From positions 1,542,501 through 1,606,500 of the forward strand of contig NZ_CP097267.1 in the NCBI RefSeq assembly GCF_028473605.1: a DNA stretch of 64,000 bases, in the 5' to 3' direction. How positions within the stretch are numbered: the stretch's first letter is position 1; each line of letters starts with the position of its first letter. Both the position numbers and the translations under genes were made by a program. The notes under the pieces were generated by a model. The model did not search any database, was not told where the DNA came from, and saw nothing but the letters and a program-made list of their open reading frames with translations. The DNA comes from Acidovorax sp. NCPPB 3576 (GTDB lineage: Bacteria; Pseudomonadota; Gammaproteobacteria; Burkholderiales; Burkholderiaceae_C). This document shows, piece after piece, positions 1-9,213 of this stretch.

Positions 1-1095
<1,095 letters not shown>

Positions 1096-1212
1096 TATAA
1101 CTTTGATCACCATTTGATCAAGTTGTTATGCCAAGTGACGCAGTCAAAATACAAGCTGATTCCAAACTCTATGAATTCGCCGCCTTGATCACATCAAGGT
1201 AGCTCCAAGTTA
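1096..1212 (+). other. 23S-5S internal spacer
   Basis: A 117-bp AT-richer spacer. Directly after the 23S end, 1097-1129 can fold as a stem (ataac..ttgatc pairing with gatcaa..gttat). This is the place where RNase III processing stems at the 23S terminus normally sit. No tRNA is present in the spacer. Confidence 0.6.
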
Positions 1213-1327
1213 TGCCTGATGACCATAGCAAGTTGGTACCACTCCTTCCCATCCCGAACAGGACAGTGAAACGACTTTGCGCCGATGATAGTGCGGGTTC
1301 CCGTGTGAAAGTAGGTCATCGTCAGGC
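1213..1327 (+). rRNA. rrf: 5S ribosomal RNA
   Basis: It begins 'tgcctgatgaccatagca' and ends 'gtaggtcatcgtcaggc', so the two ends pair as helix I. The loop A sequence 'cccatcccgaaca' is the classic 5S signature. Its length of about 115 nt is normal. It lies 117 bp after 23S, as the last gene of the rRNA operon, and is followed at once by a strong terminator. Confidence 0.96.
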
Positions 1328-1338
1328 TCTTACAGCCC

Positions 1339-1374
1339 AAAGCGCCCCGACATCCAACGATGTCGGGGCGCTTT
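1339..1374 (+). terminator. rRNA operon terminator
   Basis: A perfect 15-bp GC-rich stem (aaagcgccccgacat / atgtcggggcgcttt) with a 6-nt loop, followed by a T-containing tract, 11 nt after the 5S gene. It is a good intrinsic terminator for the rRNA operon. Confidence 0.93.
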
Positions 1375-1420
1375 GCTTTGGAAATTCAGAATATTGATTT
1401 AAGCAACACGTTGTAGTGAT

Positions 1421-2161
1421 ATGCAGTTACAAGACATTCTTTATTCTCAAGGGTTTGGTACCCGGCGTGTATGCGCAGGACTAATCCAGCGTGGCTTGGT
1501 CCAGTTATTTGATTCGGAGACTGGTATTTTTCAAGTCTGCATGAATTCAGTTATGGATTTGAAACCAGAGGGAATAAAGTTTCGGGTGTTAGAGGAAACA
1601 TGGGTATATCAATCCAGAGCCTATGTGATGCTTCACAAGCCATCCGGCACCGAGTGTTCTCAAAAACCTTCGACCTATCCCAGCGTTTACACGTTGCTCC
1701 CCATGCCGCTGCGCCAAAGACCTTGCAAAAGTGCGATACAGGGTGTGCAGGCGGTGGGGCGGTTGGATCAAGATACGACAGGGCTCTTGTTGCTCAGCGA
1801 TGATGGCCAATTCATCCATCGCATGAGCTCACCCAAGAAGCATGTTCCTAAATTGTATGAAGTGGGAACCAAGCATCCGGTAAGTTCAGTTCAGATCGAC
1901 CGTTTGCTTGAAGGAGTTGTGCTTGACGATGATCCTATTGCAGTAAAGGCAGCCGCTTGCGTGCAGACTTCCGATCATGGATTGAGCCTTACTTTGACTG
2001 AAGGCAAATATCACCAAGTCAAGCGCATGCTCGCTGCGGTGGGTAACCGTGTAGAGACCTTGCACAGGTCTCGTATCGGCAACTTGGCCCTACCAATTGG
2101 GTTGGCGCCAGGGCAATGGAAATGGCTGGATGACGACGATCTTGCTGCATTGACCAGCTAG
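1421..2161 (+). CDS. rsuA: RsuA/RluE-family rRNA pseudouridine synthase
   Basis: A 246-residue enzyme predicted to isomerise a uridine in rRNA to pseudouridine, most likely U516 of 16S rRNA if it is RsuA itself. Seen: an N-terminal S4-like RNA-binding segment (about 1-45), the family motif GRLDQDTTGLLLLSDDG with catalytic Asp at about residue 116, and the C-terminal KYHQVKRMLAAVGNRVETLHR motif. Length and domain order match RsuA. It lies just downstream of the rRNA operon terminator, so it is probably transcribed separately. No clear Shine-Dalgarno precedes the ATG. RluE or RluB specificity cannot be excluded from sequence alone. Confidence 0.85.
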   Translation: MQLQDILYSQGFGTRRVCAGLIQRGLVQLFDSETGIFQVCMNSVMDLKPEGIKFRVLEETWVYQSRAYVMLHKPSGTECSQKPSTYPSVYTLLPMPLRQRPCKSAIQGVQAVGRLDQDTTGLLLLSDDGQFIHRMSSPKKHVPKLYEVGTKHPVSSVQIDRLLEGVVLDDDPIAVKAAACVQTSDHGLSLTLTEGKYHQVKRMLAAVGNRVETLHRSRIGNLALPIGLAPGQWKWLDDDDLAALTS

Positions 2162-2272
2162 CTGATTAGCTATTGCACGAATGTCTTCGACGCATGCTGT
2201 TGCGGATGACGTTGAGTTGTTGCCCGGATAGGCATAGGCCATGCATCTTCACCGGCTACACTGCCGCGTGTT

Positions 2273-3274
2273 GTGAAAGTACCTACTGTGAAGTTTTCAA
2301 TTGGCGGATGTTTCCGCGTTGTGTTTTTGGGGTGGGCGTTCTTTGCTACGGCCGCGAGCAGCGCAGCGTTACCCCCCGTTTTTGTGCTGAATTCGCTTGA
2401 GGCGGACATCAGCGTGATCGATCCTGCTACTTGGACGGAAACATCTCGGATTCCCACCGGGAAAGAGCCGCACCATATGTATCTGACGCCAGACGAGAAG
2501 TCTCTCGTCGTAGCCAATGCGCTGGCCGATACGCTGACCTTCATTGACCCTAAAAGCGCTCAAGTGCAGCGCACGGTTCGGGGCATTGTTGATCCTTACC
2601 ACTTACGGTTCACGCCTGACATGAAGTGGTTGATCACCGCTGCCAATCGCTTGAACCATGTGGACTTTTATCGCTGGGATGGCAAAGACCTCACTTTGGT
2701 ACAGCGGGTGGCTACGGCCAAAACCCCCAGTCATCTTTGGGTGGATAGCCAGAGCCGAACGGTCTACTCAACGATGCAGGACAGCGATGAACTGGTCGCG
2801 ATCGACATTGCAACCCAGAAGATCAAGTGGCGCATCAAGACGGGTGCCATGCCTGCAGACATCTACGGAAGTCCCGACGATAAATTCCTTTTTATTGGTT
2901 TGACGGGCAGCGATAGTGTCGAGGTCTTCGACGTGTCTGAAAGTGCTCCCCGCAGTGTCCAGAGAATCAAGACTGGGAGCGGGGCCCATGCTTTCCGGGG
3001 CGCAGGTGACAAGCGCCACGTGTTTGTCAGCAATCGGGTGGCCAATACGATCAGCAAGATCGACATGGTCAAACGTCAAGTGGTCGATACCTATCCGGCG
3101 CCTGGAGGGCCAGATTGCATGGACGTCTCAGCCGATGGTCGGTGGATCTATGTCAGCGCCCGATGGGCTCGCAAGATGCTGGTCATTGACACGGTAGAAC
3201 GCAAAGTCGTGCAGAAGATCAATGTGGGCAAATCGCCCCACGGTGTGTGGACGCTTCAGCACGCTCCGCGGTAG
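2273..3274 (+). CDS. Secreted YVTN-type beta-propeller protein
   Basis: A 333-residue protein with an N-terminal signal peptide (hydrophobic stretch about 12-32, AxA-type end near ATAASSAA) followed by repeated blades of the YVTN/cytochrome-d1-like propeller type (e.g. 'VFVLNSLEADISVIDPAT', 'VFVSNRVANTISKIDM', 'WIYVSARWARKMLVIDT'). No heme-binding CxxCH is present, so it is probably a periplasmic binding or scaffold propeller and not a reductase. The start is GTG at 2273; GTG at 2288 is in frame and equally plausible. It ends 12 nt before the deacetylase gene, so the two are likely co-transcribed. Confidence 0.75.
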   Translation: MKVPTVKFSIGGCFRVVFLGWAFFATAASSAALPPVFVLNSLEADISVIDPATWTETSRIPTGKEPHHMYLTPDEKSLVVANALADTLTFIDPKSAQVQRTVRGIVDPYHLRFTPDMKWLITAANRLNHVDFYRWDGKDLTLVQRVATAKTPSHLWVDSQSRTVYSTMQDSDELVAIDIATQKIKWRIKTGAMPADIYGSPDDKFLFIGLTGSDSVEVFDVSESAPRSVQRIKTGSGAHAFRGAGDKRHVFVSNRVANTISKIDMVKRQVVDTYPAPGGPDCMDVSADGRWIYVSARWARKMLVIDTVERKVVQKINVGKSPHGVWTLQHAPR

Positions 3275-3286
3275 GAGTTGATGAAG

Positions 3287-4102
3287 ATGGCATTGCGCAC
3301 CATGGCGCTCATTGGGCGGCTTGCTATTTTTTTGATAGCTAACGGGGCCTTCAATGCTGCGGTGGCGGCTGAAACAGCCGACTGCCAAAAGCCCGTGTAC
3401 CTGACCTTCGACACGGGGCACATGGAAATTGCTCCTTTGGTTGCCGAAGTGCTCAAGCGCAAAAAGGTTGTGGTGACCTTTTTCGCAGCAGATGAAAAAA
3501 CAAAGACTGGCGATGGGAGTTTGGGAGCGCACTGGGCGCCGTGGTGGCATGCGCGGGCATCGGAGGGGCATGCTTTCGCCTCCCATACCATGGACCATAC
3601 ATATTGGCGTGCGGATGCGGGTACGGCGGATACGCCGAAATTCCATGTCCGGTCATCTTCCGGCCCTCAAGCGGGCAAGGATTTGACCCTCAGTGCGGAG
3701 CAATACTGCAGTGAGATCCGAAGGGCTTCCGACCGTTTGCGCGAGGTGACGGGCAAGGTGCCTCTTCCCCTTTTTCGTGCGCCTGGCGGAAAGACGTCGC
3801 CTCGCCTATTGGCTGCGGCCAAGTCATGCGGCTATGCCCACGTGGGGTGGTCACCGGCGGGCTTCTTGGGCGATGAGTTGCCCAGTGAAAAATTCAGCAA
3901 CGCCGCATTGTTGAAAAAAGCGCTGGACAATATTCGGAGCGGAGACATTTTGCTGGCCCATCTTGGCATCTGGTCGCGTAAGGATCCCTGGGCTCCTACC
4001 GTGTTGGAGCCCTTGATCGACGGGTTGAAGCAGCGCGGATTCTGCTTTAGAACATTGAATGACCATCCGGATTACCGTGATTGGTTGGCTGGTAAGCGTT
4101 GA
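3287..4102 (+). CDS. NodB-type polysaccharide deacetylase, exported
   Basis: About 271 residues with a signal peptide ending near AAVAAE, so periplasmic or secreted. It belongs to carbohydrate esterase family 4: motif 1 is TFDTGH (Asp42), motif 2 HTMDH (His100, His104), motif 3 RAPGGKTS, and there is a late LLAHLG motif. In the usual TFDDG motif the second Asp helps bind the metal; here it is Thr, an odd substitution that may define a subfamily or alter metal use. The start was chosen at ATG 3287 because TAGGAG lies 9 nt upstream; TTG 3278 and ATG 3281 are in frame. A degenerate copy of the dispersed palindromic repeat (3323-3365) overlaps the signal-peptide codons. The substrate is unknown. 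Confidence 0.8.
   Translation: MALRTMALIGRLAIFLIANGAFNAAVAAETADCQKPVYLTFDTGHMEIAPLVAEVLKRKKVVVTFFAADEKTKTGDGSLGAHWAPWWHARASEGHAFASHTMDHTYWRADAGTADTPKFHVRSSSGPQAGKDLTLSAEQYCSEIRRASDRLREVTGKVPLPLFRAPGGKTSPRLLAAAKSCGYAHVGWSPAGFLGDELPSEKFSNAALLKKALDNIRSGDILLAHLGIWSRKDPWAPTVLEPLIDGLKQRGFCFRTLNDHPDYRDWLAGKR
3323..3365 (-). repeat. Degenerate copy of the Comamonadaceae-type palindromic repeat
   Basis: Read on the minus strand, this resembles the intergenic copies at 11941, 26906 and 35461: a ccaccgcagcattgaa-like block followed by the stem GCTATCAAAAAAATAGC. It lies in frame within the deacetylase signal peptide. It is the most diverged copy in the window. Confidence 0.4.
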
Positions 4103-4138
4103 ACCGGAACAACCGTCTGTGACAGGAGCATGTGAGCG

Positions 4139-5182
4139 ATGGATTGGCTGACGAACGGGTTCGATAGCGCACAGCAATGGCTGTTTGAGTCACTCATCCA
4201 GCCGATCATGTTTGCGACGGGGATGGCTGGCCTGCTGGAGGATGGCTATGCTGCCACAGGCTGGCTGTTGGTCGGCCTGCTGCAATTGGTCGTGATGCTG
4301 GTCATCATCGCGCCGCTGCAGCATTGGCGCCCTGTAGAACCAATGCTCGACCGTGCTGCTGTCCGAACGGACATCGTCTACACATTGATTCACCGCCTCG
4401 GTCTGTTCCGTTTGGCGCTTTTTTTCAGTGTCGATCCGTTGTGGGACGCTTTTTTCGGGGTGCTGCGCATGGACGGTATCAGCACATTCCATCTGGATGC
4501 GCTGTGGCCGGGCGTGACCGATCTGCCGTGGGTCAGCCTGCTGGTCTATTTGGCGGTCTTTGACTTTCTGGATTACTGGATCCACCGCGGGCAGCACCAC
4601 TTCGAATGGTGGTGGCGGCTGCATTCGTTGCACCATTCGCAGCGGCAGATGACCATGTGGAGCGACAACCGCAACCACCTTCTCGATGATCTTTTGCGCG
4701 ATGCGATCGTGGTCACCGTGGCGCAGCTGATCGGTGTGGCGCCAGGCCAATTCGTGGCCATCGTGGCTTTGACGCAGTTGAGCGAGAACTTCCATCACGC
4801 CAATTTGCGTTTATGGTTTGGCCGCTGGGGCGAGCGTTTGTGGGTCAGCCCCCGGTTTCACCGCCTGCATCATGCCATCGGCATAGGGCATGAATCGGTA
4901 ACGCTGCGTTCCGTACAGACCCCTTCGAAGTTGCTGTCGGAGAGTTATGTTCAAGCAGAACCCGCTTTGAAGCCAGTCACCGTTCTGGGTGGCTGCAATT
5001 TTGGAGTGTTGTTGCCTTGGTGGGACATGCTTTTCAGGACTGCCAATTTCGAACTGCGATACGACCCGACAGGGGTGCGGGACCAGGTTCAGCCGGGGCC
5101 TGACGGCCGTGTTCGAAACTATGGACAGGGGTTTTGGGCGCAGCAGTGGCGCGGCGTTTTGCGCCTGTTCGGCAGAGCCTAG
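4139..5182 (+). CDS. Sterol desaturase / fatty acid hydroxylase family membrane protein
   Basis: A 347-residue integral membrane di-iron enzyme candidate. The three histidine clusters of the family are present: HRGQHH (about residue 149), HSLHHS (about 162) and HRLHHAIGIGHE (about 241). About four hydrophobic segments anchor it in the inner membrane. These enzymes hydroxylate or desaturate lipids with O2; the substrate cannot be told. The ATG has AGGAG about 11 nt upstream. It follows the deacetylase by 36 nt and precedes the EI24 gene by 37 nt on the same strand. A second, more distant member of the family is at 53799-54923. Confidence 0.85.
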   Translation: MDWLTNGFDSAQQWLFESLIQPIMFATGMAGLLEDGYAATGWLLVGLLQLVVMLVIIAPLQHWRPVEPMLDRAAVRTDIVYTLIHRLGLFRLALFFSVDPLWDAFFGVLRMDGISTFHLDALWPGVTDLPWVSLLVYLAVFDFLDYWIHRGQHHFEWWWRLHSLHHSQRQMTMWSDNRNHLLDDLLRDAIVVTVAQLIGVAPGQFVAIVALTQLSENFHHANLRLWFGRWGERLWVSPRFHRLHHAIGIGHESVTLRSVQTPSKLLSESYVQAEPALKPVTVLGGCNFGVLLPWWDMLFRTANFELRYDPTGVRDQVQPGPDGRVRNYGQGFWAQQWRGVLRLFGRA

Positions 5183-5219
5183 ATAACGGCTGGACTTCTG
5201 CACACGCTATCCTCCCGCC

Positions 5220-6095
5220 ATGGCATTGCTGATCCATTCCTTCTGGCGCGCAGCCGCCCATTGCCTGTATCCCCGCGTCATCGGCCTCTCTCTTTTGCCG
5301 TTGCTGCTCATGCTGCTGCTGGCTTGGGCGGGCAGTCATTTTTTCTGGGACGCTGCGGTGCAGGCCGTCCGCACAGCCCTGGAGTCTTCAGACATTCTGG
5401 CGATGGTGTGGGGATGGTTTCAGGCTTGGGGCATGGAGCAGGCGCCTGCCACCCTCGCGCCTTTGATCGTGGTGGTTCTCACCACACCGGTGATCATGAT
5501 CGTTTCGGTGCTGGTGGTCGCTGTGGTCATGACGCCCGCGCTTGTCACGTTCGTGGCCAAGCGCCGTTTCCCGTTGCTGGAGCGCAAGCGTGGCGCATCG
5601 TTTGTGGCCAGTCTGGCTTGGTCTCTCGGTGCGACTGTGGCTGCCATGACAGCGTTGCTGGTCTCCATTCCCCTCTGGCTCATTCCTCCGCTGGTATTGG
5701 TGCTGCCCCCGCTGATCTGGGGGTGGCTGACCTATCGTGTGATGGTTTTTGATGCCTTGGCGGAGCATGCCAGCCGTCAGGAGCGCGAAGAAATTTTCAA
5801 GCGCCACCGCATGCGCCTGCTGGCCATCGGAATCCTGTGCGGTTATCTGGGCGCGGCGCCTGGAATCGTCTGGGCGTCGGGGGTCTTGTTCGCGGCGGCA
5901 TTCTTCGTGTTGATTCCGTTGGCCGTCTGGATTTACACCCTCGTGTTCGCCTTCTCCTCCTTGTGGTTCACGCATTACGCGCTGGATGCGCTTCAGCGGT
6001 TGCGAGCCGAGCAGAGCGGGGCTGCTGGCGACGCCAGCGTACCGCCAAGCCCCATCATTTTGCCCACGGCCCCCGCCGGAAACCCTACACCATGA
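5220..6095 (+). CDS. EI24-domain (CysZ-like) integral membrane protein
   Basis: A 291-residue protein with about six hydrophobic segments (around 22-40, 75-115, 135-175, 200-245) and a short charged loop 'EHASRQEREEIFKRHR', the pattern of the EI24/CysZ family of bacterial membrane proteins. Members include sulfate permease CysZ, but many are unassigned, and nothing nearby concerns sulfate. The start overlaps no upstream gene. Its stop overlaps the start of the next gene by four bases (ATGA), so translation is probably coupled. Confidence 0.75.
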   Translation: MALLIHSFWRAAAHCLYPRVIGLSLLPLLLMLLLAWAGSHFFWDAAVQAVRTALESSDILAMVWGWFQAWGMEQAPATLAPLIVVVLTTPVIMIVSVLVVAVVMTPALVTFVAKRRFPLLERKRGASFVASLAWSLGATVAAMTALLVSIPLWLIPPLVLVLPPLIWGWLTYRVMVFDALAEHASRQEREEIFKRHRMRLLAIGILCGYLGAAPGIVWASGVLFAAAFFVLIPLAVWIYTLVFAFSSLWFTHYALDALQRLRAEQSGAAGDASVPPSPIILPTAPAGNPTP

Positions 6096-6913
6096 CCCCT
6101 TCCTTTGGACTCATCATCATTGGCGACGAAATCCTGTCCGGCAAGCGCGCCGACAAGCACTTGCCCAAGGTGATTGAACTGCTGGGTGCGCGTGGCTTGC
6201 AGCTGGCCTATGCCGACTACGTGGGCGACGACCCAGATCGCATCACCGCCACTTTGCAACGTGCCTTTGCGTCCGGAGATGTGGTGTTTTCTTGCGGCGG
6301 CATCGGCGCCACCCCCGACGATCACACCCGACAATGCGCCGCGCGCGCATTGGGCGTGCCGCTCCGATTGCACCCCGAGGCCGAGGCGTTGATTCGACAG
6401 CGCATGCAGGACGTCGCGATCGAACAGGGCGTGCCCTATGAGCCTGATCGTGCGGACAACGTGCACCGGCTGAACATGGGGGTGTTTCCCGAGGGCGCTC
6501 GAATCATTCCCAATCCATACAACAAGATCCCTGGTTTTTCATGCGATGGTGGGGCCGGTGGTGCCGTGCATTTCGTGCCGGGGTTTCCTGTCATGGCTTG
6601 GCCGATGGTGGAGTGGGTTCTGGACGACCAATGTGCACAGTGGTTCAACCGCGCGCCCCAGACCGAGCATTCCATCGTTGTCTACGGCGCGATGGAGGCT
6701 GCCTTGACCCCGTTGATGGAGCGGATTGAAAGCCAGCATGCACCAGTGCGGGTTTTCAGCCTGCCCAGCGTGGATCATCCAGTGCATGGGCGCCACATCG
6801 AACTGGGAGTGAAAGGCCCTGCAGAACGGGTGCCCGCGGCGTGGAATGCTTTGCAGGAAGCGCTGCATGAATTTGGTGCAAACTGCGGCCCTGAAATGGT
6901 GCGGAATGTATAA
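6092..6913 (+). CDS. CinA N-terminal / MoaB-Mog-like molybdopterin-binding domain protein
   Basis: A 273-residue protein made of one MoCF-type (molybdopterin-binding) domain: 'GDEILSGKRADKHLP' near the start and 'CGGIGATPDDHTR' at about 65-78, followed by a C-terminal extension. It corresponds to the first half of CinA (competence/damage-inducible protein A) and lacks the C-terminal NMN deamidase (PncC) domain. The start at ATG 6092 overlaps the EI24 stop by 4 nt. The frame is open upstream to 5837, but that part shadows the EI24 gene. Possible roles are nucleotide or cofactor housekeeping. Confidence 0.8.
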   Translation: MTPSFGLIIIGDEILSGKRADKHLPKVIELLGARGLQLAYADYVGDDPDRITATLQRAFASGDVVFSCGGIGATPDDHTRQCAARALGVPLRLHPEAEALIRQRMQDVAIEQGVPYEPDRADNVHRLNMGVFPEGARIIPNPYNKIPGFSCDGGAGGAVHFVPGFPVMAWPMVEWVLDDQCAQWFNRAPQTEHSIVVYGAMEAALTPLMERIESQHAPVRVFSLPSVDHPVHGRHIELGVKGPAERVPAAWNALQEALHEFGANCGPEMVRNV

Positions 6914-6934
6914 GTTTCACTAGTGTTCATTGTT

Positions 6935-6953
6935 TTGCACTTGATTGGTGCAA
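6935..6953 (+). promoter_or_regulatory. NtrC enhancer site upstream of glnA
   Basis: TTGCACTTGATTGGTGCAA is a 19-bp dyad matching the NtrC consensus TGCACY-N5-GGTGCA exactly. It lies about 80 bp upstream of the -24/-12 promoter at 7017, a normal enhancer distance. A weaker half-matching dyad (GTGC-N6-GCAC, 6998-7011) lies nearer the promoter and may be a second, low-affinity site. Confidence 0.85.
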
Positions 6954-7016
6954 ATTTAGCGAGATGGCAGGCGGTGTCGTTCTCATGCTCCGCCTTAGTG
7001 CATCACAGCACCTGGC

Positions 7017-7032
7017 TGGCACGCAACCTGCT
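7017..7032 (+). promoter_or_regulatory. Sigma-54 (-24/-12) promoter of glnA
   Basis: TGGCACGCAACCTGCT matches the RpoN consensus TGGCAC-N5-TTGCW, with the invariant GG (7018-7019) and GC (7030-7031) at the correct spacing. Transcription should begin near 7043, leaving a leader of about 40 nt before glnA. Together with the NtrC site this predicts induction of glnA under nitrogen limitation. Confidence 0.85.
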
Positions 7033-7082
7033 TTTATTTCGTGGTGTTTTTTTCAACAAGCGCTTAAATCCTGGAGAACCTG

Positions 7083-8498
7083 ATGGCAAAGACCGTTGCA
7101 GACGTGATGAAGATGGTGAAGGAGAATGAGGTCAAGTTTGTTGACTTCCGCTTCACCGATACCCGCGGCAAGGAGCAGCATGTGACTGTGCCTGTGTCCC
7201 ATTTCGATGAGGACAAGTTCTCTTCGGGTCACGCGTTCGACGGCTCCTCGGTGGCAGGCTGGAAGGGCATCGAAGCCTCGGACATGCAACTCATGCCCGA
7301 TCCCAACACGGCCAACATCGACCCGTTCTTTGAGGAAACCACGCTGTTCCTGCAATGCGACGTGATCGAGCCGGGCGATGGCAAGGCATACGACCGCGAT
7401 CCCCGCTCCATCGCCAAGCGCGCTGAAGCCTATCTGAAGGCCTCTGGCCTGGGTGACACCGCCTTCTTCGGCCCTGAACCTGAATTCTTCATCTTCGACG
7501 GCGTTCGCTGGTCCAACGAGCCCGGCAAGGTCATGTTCGAGATCGAAGAATACGAAGCGCCCTGGAACTCCGGCGCCAAGCTCGAGGGCGGCAACCGCGG
7601 CCACCGTCCCACCGTGAAGGGCGGCTACTTCCCGGTCCCTCCCGTTGACAGCACGCAAGACATGCGCGCCGAGATGTCCCTGATTCTCGAATCCCTGGGC
7701 ATTCCGGTCGAAGTGTTCCACCACGAAGTGGCAGGCGCTGGCCAGAACGAAATCGGCACCAAGTTCAGCACGCTGGTCGAGCGCGCCGACTGGACGCAGG
7801 TCCTGAAGTACGTGGTCTGGAACGTGGCCAATGCCTACGGCAAGACCGCCACCTTCATGCCCAAGCCCTACGCCGGCGACAACGGCTCCGGCATGCACGT
7901 GCACCAGTCCATCTGGAAGGACGGCAAGAACCTGTTCGCAGGCGACGGCTATGCCGGCCTGTCCGACTTCGCGCTGTACTACATCGGCGGCATCATCAAG
8001 CACGCACGTGCGCTGAATGCCATCACCAACCCTGGCACCAACAGCTACAAGCGCCTGGTGCCCGGCTTCGAAGCCCCCGTGAAGCTGGCCTACTCGGCCC
8101 GCAACCGCTCGGCCTCGATCCGCATCCCTTACGTGGCGAACCCCAAGGGCCGCCGCATCGAGGCGCGTTTCCCCGATCCATCGGCCAACCCGTACCTGTG
8201 CTTCTCGGCCCTGATGATGGCCGGCCTGGACGGCGTGGAAAACAAGATCCATCCCGGCGAAGCCGCCACGAAGGATCTGTACCATCTGCCACCCGAGGAA
8301 GACAAGCTGGTGCCCACCGTGTGCCACAGCCTCGACCAGGCGCTGGAGTATCTGGACAAGGACCGCGGCTTCCTCACCAAGGGCGGCGTGTTCTCCGACT
8401 CGATGCTCGATGCTTACATCGACCTGAAGATGGGCGAGGTCACGCGCTTCCGCATGGCACCCCACCCTGTCGAATACGACATGTACTACTCGCTGTAA
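7083..8498 (+). CDS. glnA: Glutamine synthetase, type I
   Basis: A 471-residue ATP-dependent glutamate-ammonia ligase (GSI-beta), cytosolic dodecamer, central to ammonium assimilation. Seen: beta-grasp N-domain with FDGSSVAGW, the catalytic [12 protein letters not shown] segment, [10 protein letters not shown], and the adenylylation loop [10 protein letters not shown] with target Tyr at about residue 400, so GlnE-type adenylylation control is expected. ATG is preceded by TGGAG. It is expressed from an NtrC/sigma-54 promoter and closed by a terminator at 8530. The ntrB and ntrC genes follow after one small gene. Confidence 0.98.
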   Translation: MAKTVADVMKMVKENEVKFVDFRFTDTRGKEQHVTVPVSHFDEDKFSSGHAFDGSSVAGWKGIEASDMQLMPDPNTANIDPFFEETTLFLQCDVIEPGDGKAYDRDPRSIAKRAEAYLKASGLGDTAFFGPEPEFFIFDGVRWSNEPGKVMFEIEEYEAPWNSGAKLEGGNRGHRPTVKGGYFPVPPVDSTQDMRAEMSLILESLGIPVEVFHHEVAGAGQNEIGTKFSTLVERADWTQVLKYVVWNVANAYGKTATFMPKPYAGDNGSGMHVHQSIWKDGKNLFAGDGYAGLSDFALYYIGGIIKHARALNAITNPGTNSYKRLVPGFEAPVKLAYSARNRSASIRIPYVANPKGRRIEARFPDPSANPYLCFSALMMAGLDGVENKIHPGEAATKDLYHLPPEEDKLVPTVCHSLDQALEYLDKDRGFLTKGGVFSDSMLDAYIDLKMGEVTRFRMAPHPVEYDMYYSL

Positions 8499-8529
8499 GC
8501 CTTGGGCTTCGGCCAAGGAATACGCACCC

Positions 8530-8556
8530 AAAAGGCGGCTTCGGCCGCCTTTTTTC
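8530..8556 (+). terminator. glnA intrinsic terminator
   Basis: A 10-bp stem aaaaggcggc / gccgcctttt closed by a TTCG tetraloop and running into a T tract, 31 nt after the glnA stop. It separates glnA from the downstream exported-protein/ntrBC unit. Confidence 0.9.
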
Positions 8557-8704
8557 ATGGCACGATTCGTGGTCCAACGCGGCGCTGTAGCCCAAAGGGT
8601 AATAACCGCCCGAGACTGGGGGGCCGATTGGCGGGGCTCTGCGATTGGGAGATACTCCCCTGGCATCTCCCGCATGCCGCCGGCATGCCTTGCGAGGAAC
8701 CTGA

Positions 8705-9211
8705 ATGAAGAAAACACTCATCGCACTGATGGCCATCGGCGCCGTGGCGCCTGCCGCGTGGTCACAGGATCGCATCTACCGCTGCGGCAATGAATACACC
8801 AATAACGCCAGCCAAGCCAAGGAACGCGGCTGCAAGCTGGTCGAAGGCGGCAATGTGACGGTCGTGCAGGGTGCTCGCCCGGGTGGCACGCCAGCGGCCT
8901 CCGGTGGCAGCACGCCGAGCGCCAGTACCTCGCCTGCCAATGCCCCACGGGTGGACACCAACGACCAGCGGGCACGGGACTCCGATGCGCGCGCCATCCT
9001 GGAAGCCGAGCTGCGCAAGGCCGAGGCGCGGCAGGCCGAGATCGCCAAGGAATACAACAACGGCGAGCCCCAGCGCACCGCCCTCGAATTGCGCAACCCC
9101 CAACTGTGGATGGAGCGTACCGCCGAGTTGAAGGCCAGCCTGGCCCGCGCGGACAGCGATGTGGCCGGCATCAAGCGCGAACTCGCCCGTCTGCCCGCGG
9201 CCAATCGCTGA
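8705..9211 (+). CDS. Small exported coiled-coil protein between glnA and ntrB
   Basis: A 168-residue protein with a clear signal peptide (MKKTLIALMAIGAVAPAAWS), two cysteines in the mature N-part (RCGNEY..ERGCKL, possibly a disulfide), a Gly/Ser/Pro-rich linker at about 58-85, and a charged helical C-half (ARAILEAELRKAEARQAEIA) likely to form a coiled coil. GAGG lies before the ATG. It ends 2 nt before the likely ntrB start, so it is translated in the same transcript. I do not recognise a functional family; the position suggests a conserved passenger and not a direct part of nitrogen signalling. Confidence 0.75.
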   Translation: MKKTLIALMAIGAVAPAAWSQDRIYRCGNEYTNNASQAKERGCKLVEGGNVTVVQGARPGGTPAASGGSTPSASTSPANAPRVDTNDQRARDSDARAILEAELRKAEARQAEIAKEYNNGEPQRTALELRNPQLWMERTAELKASLARADSDVAGIKRELARLPAANR

Positions 9212-9213
9212 GC

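Noticed and set aside
1096..1212. tRNA in the 23S-5S spacer
   Set aside because: No cloverleaf or T-loop sequence can be found.
6998..7011. Second NtrC site before glnA
   Set aside because: Only GTGC-N6-GCAC is kept, too short a match to list as a site by itself.
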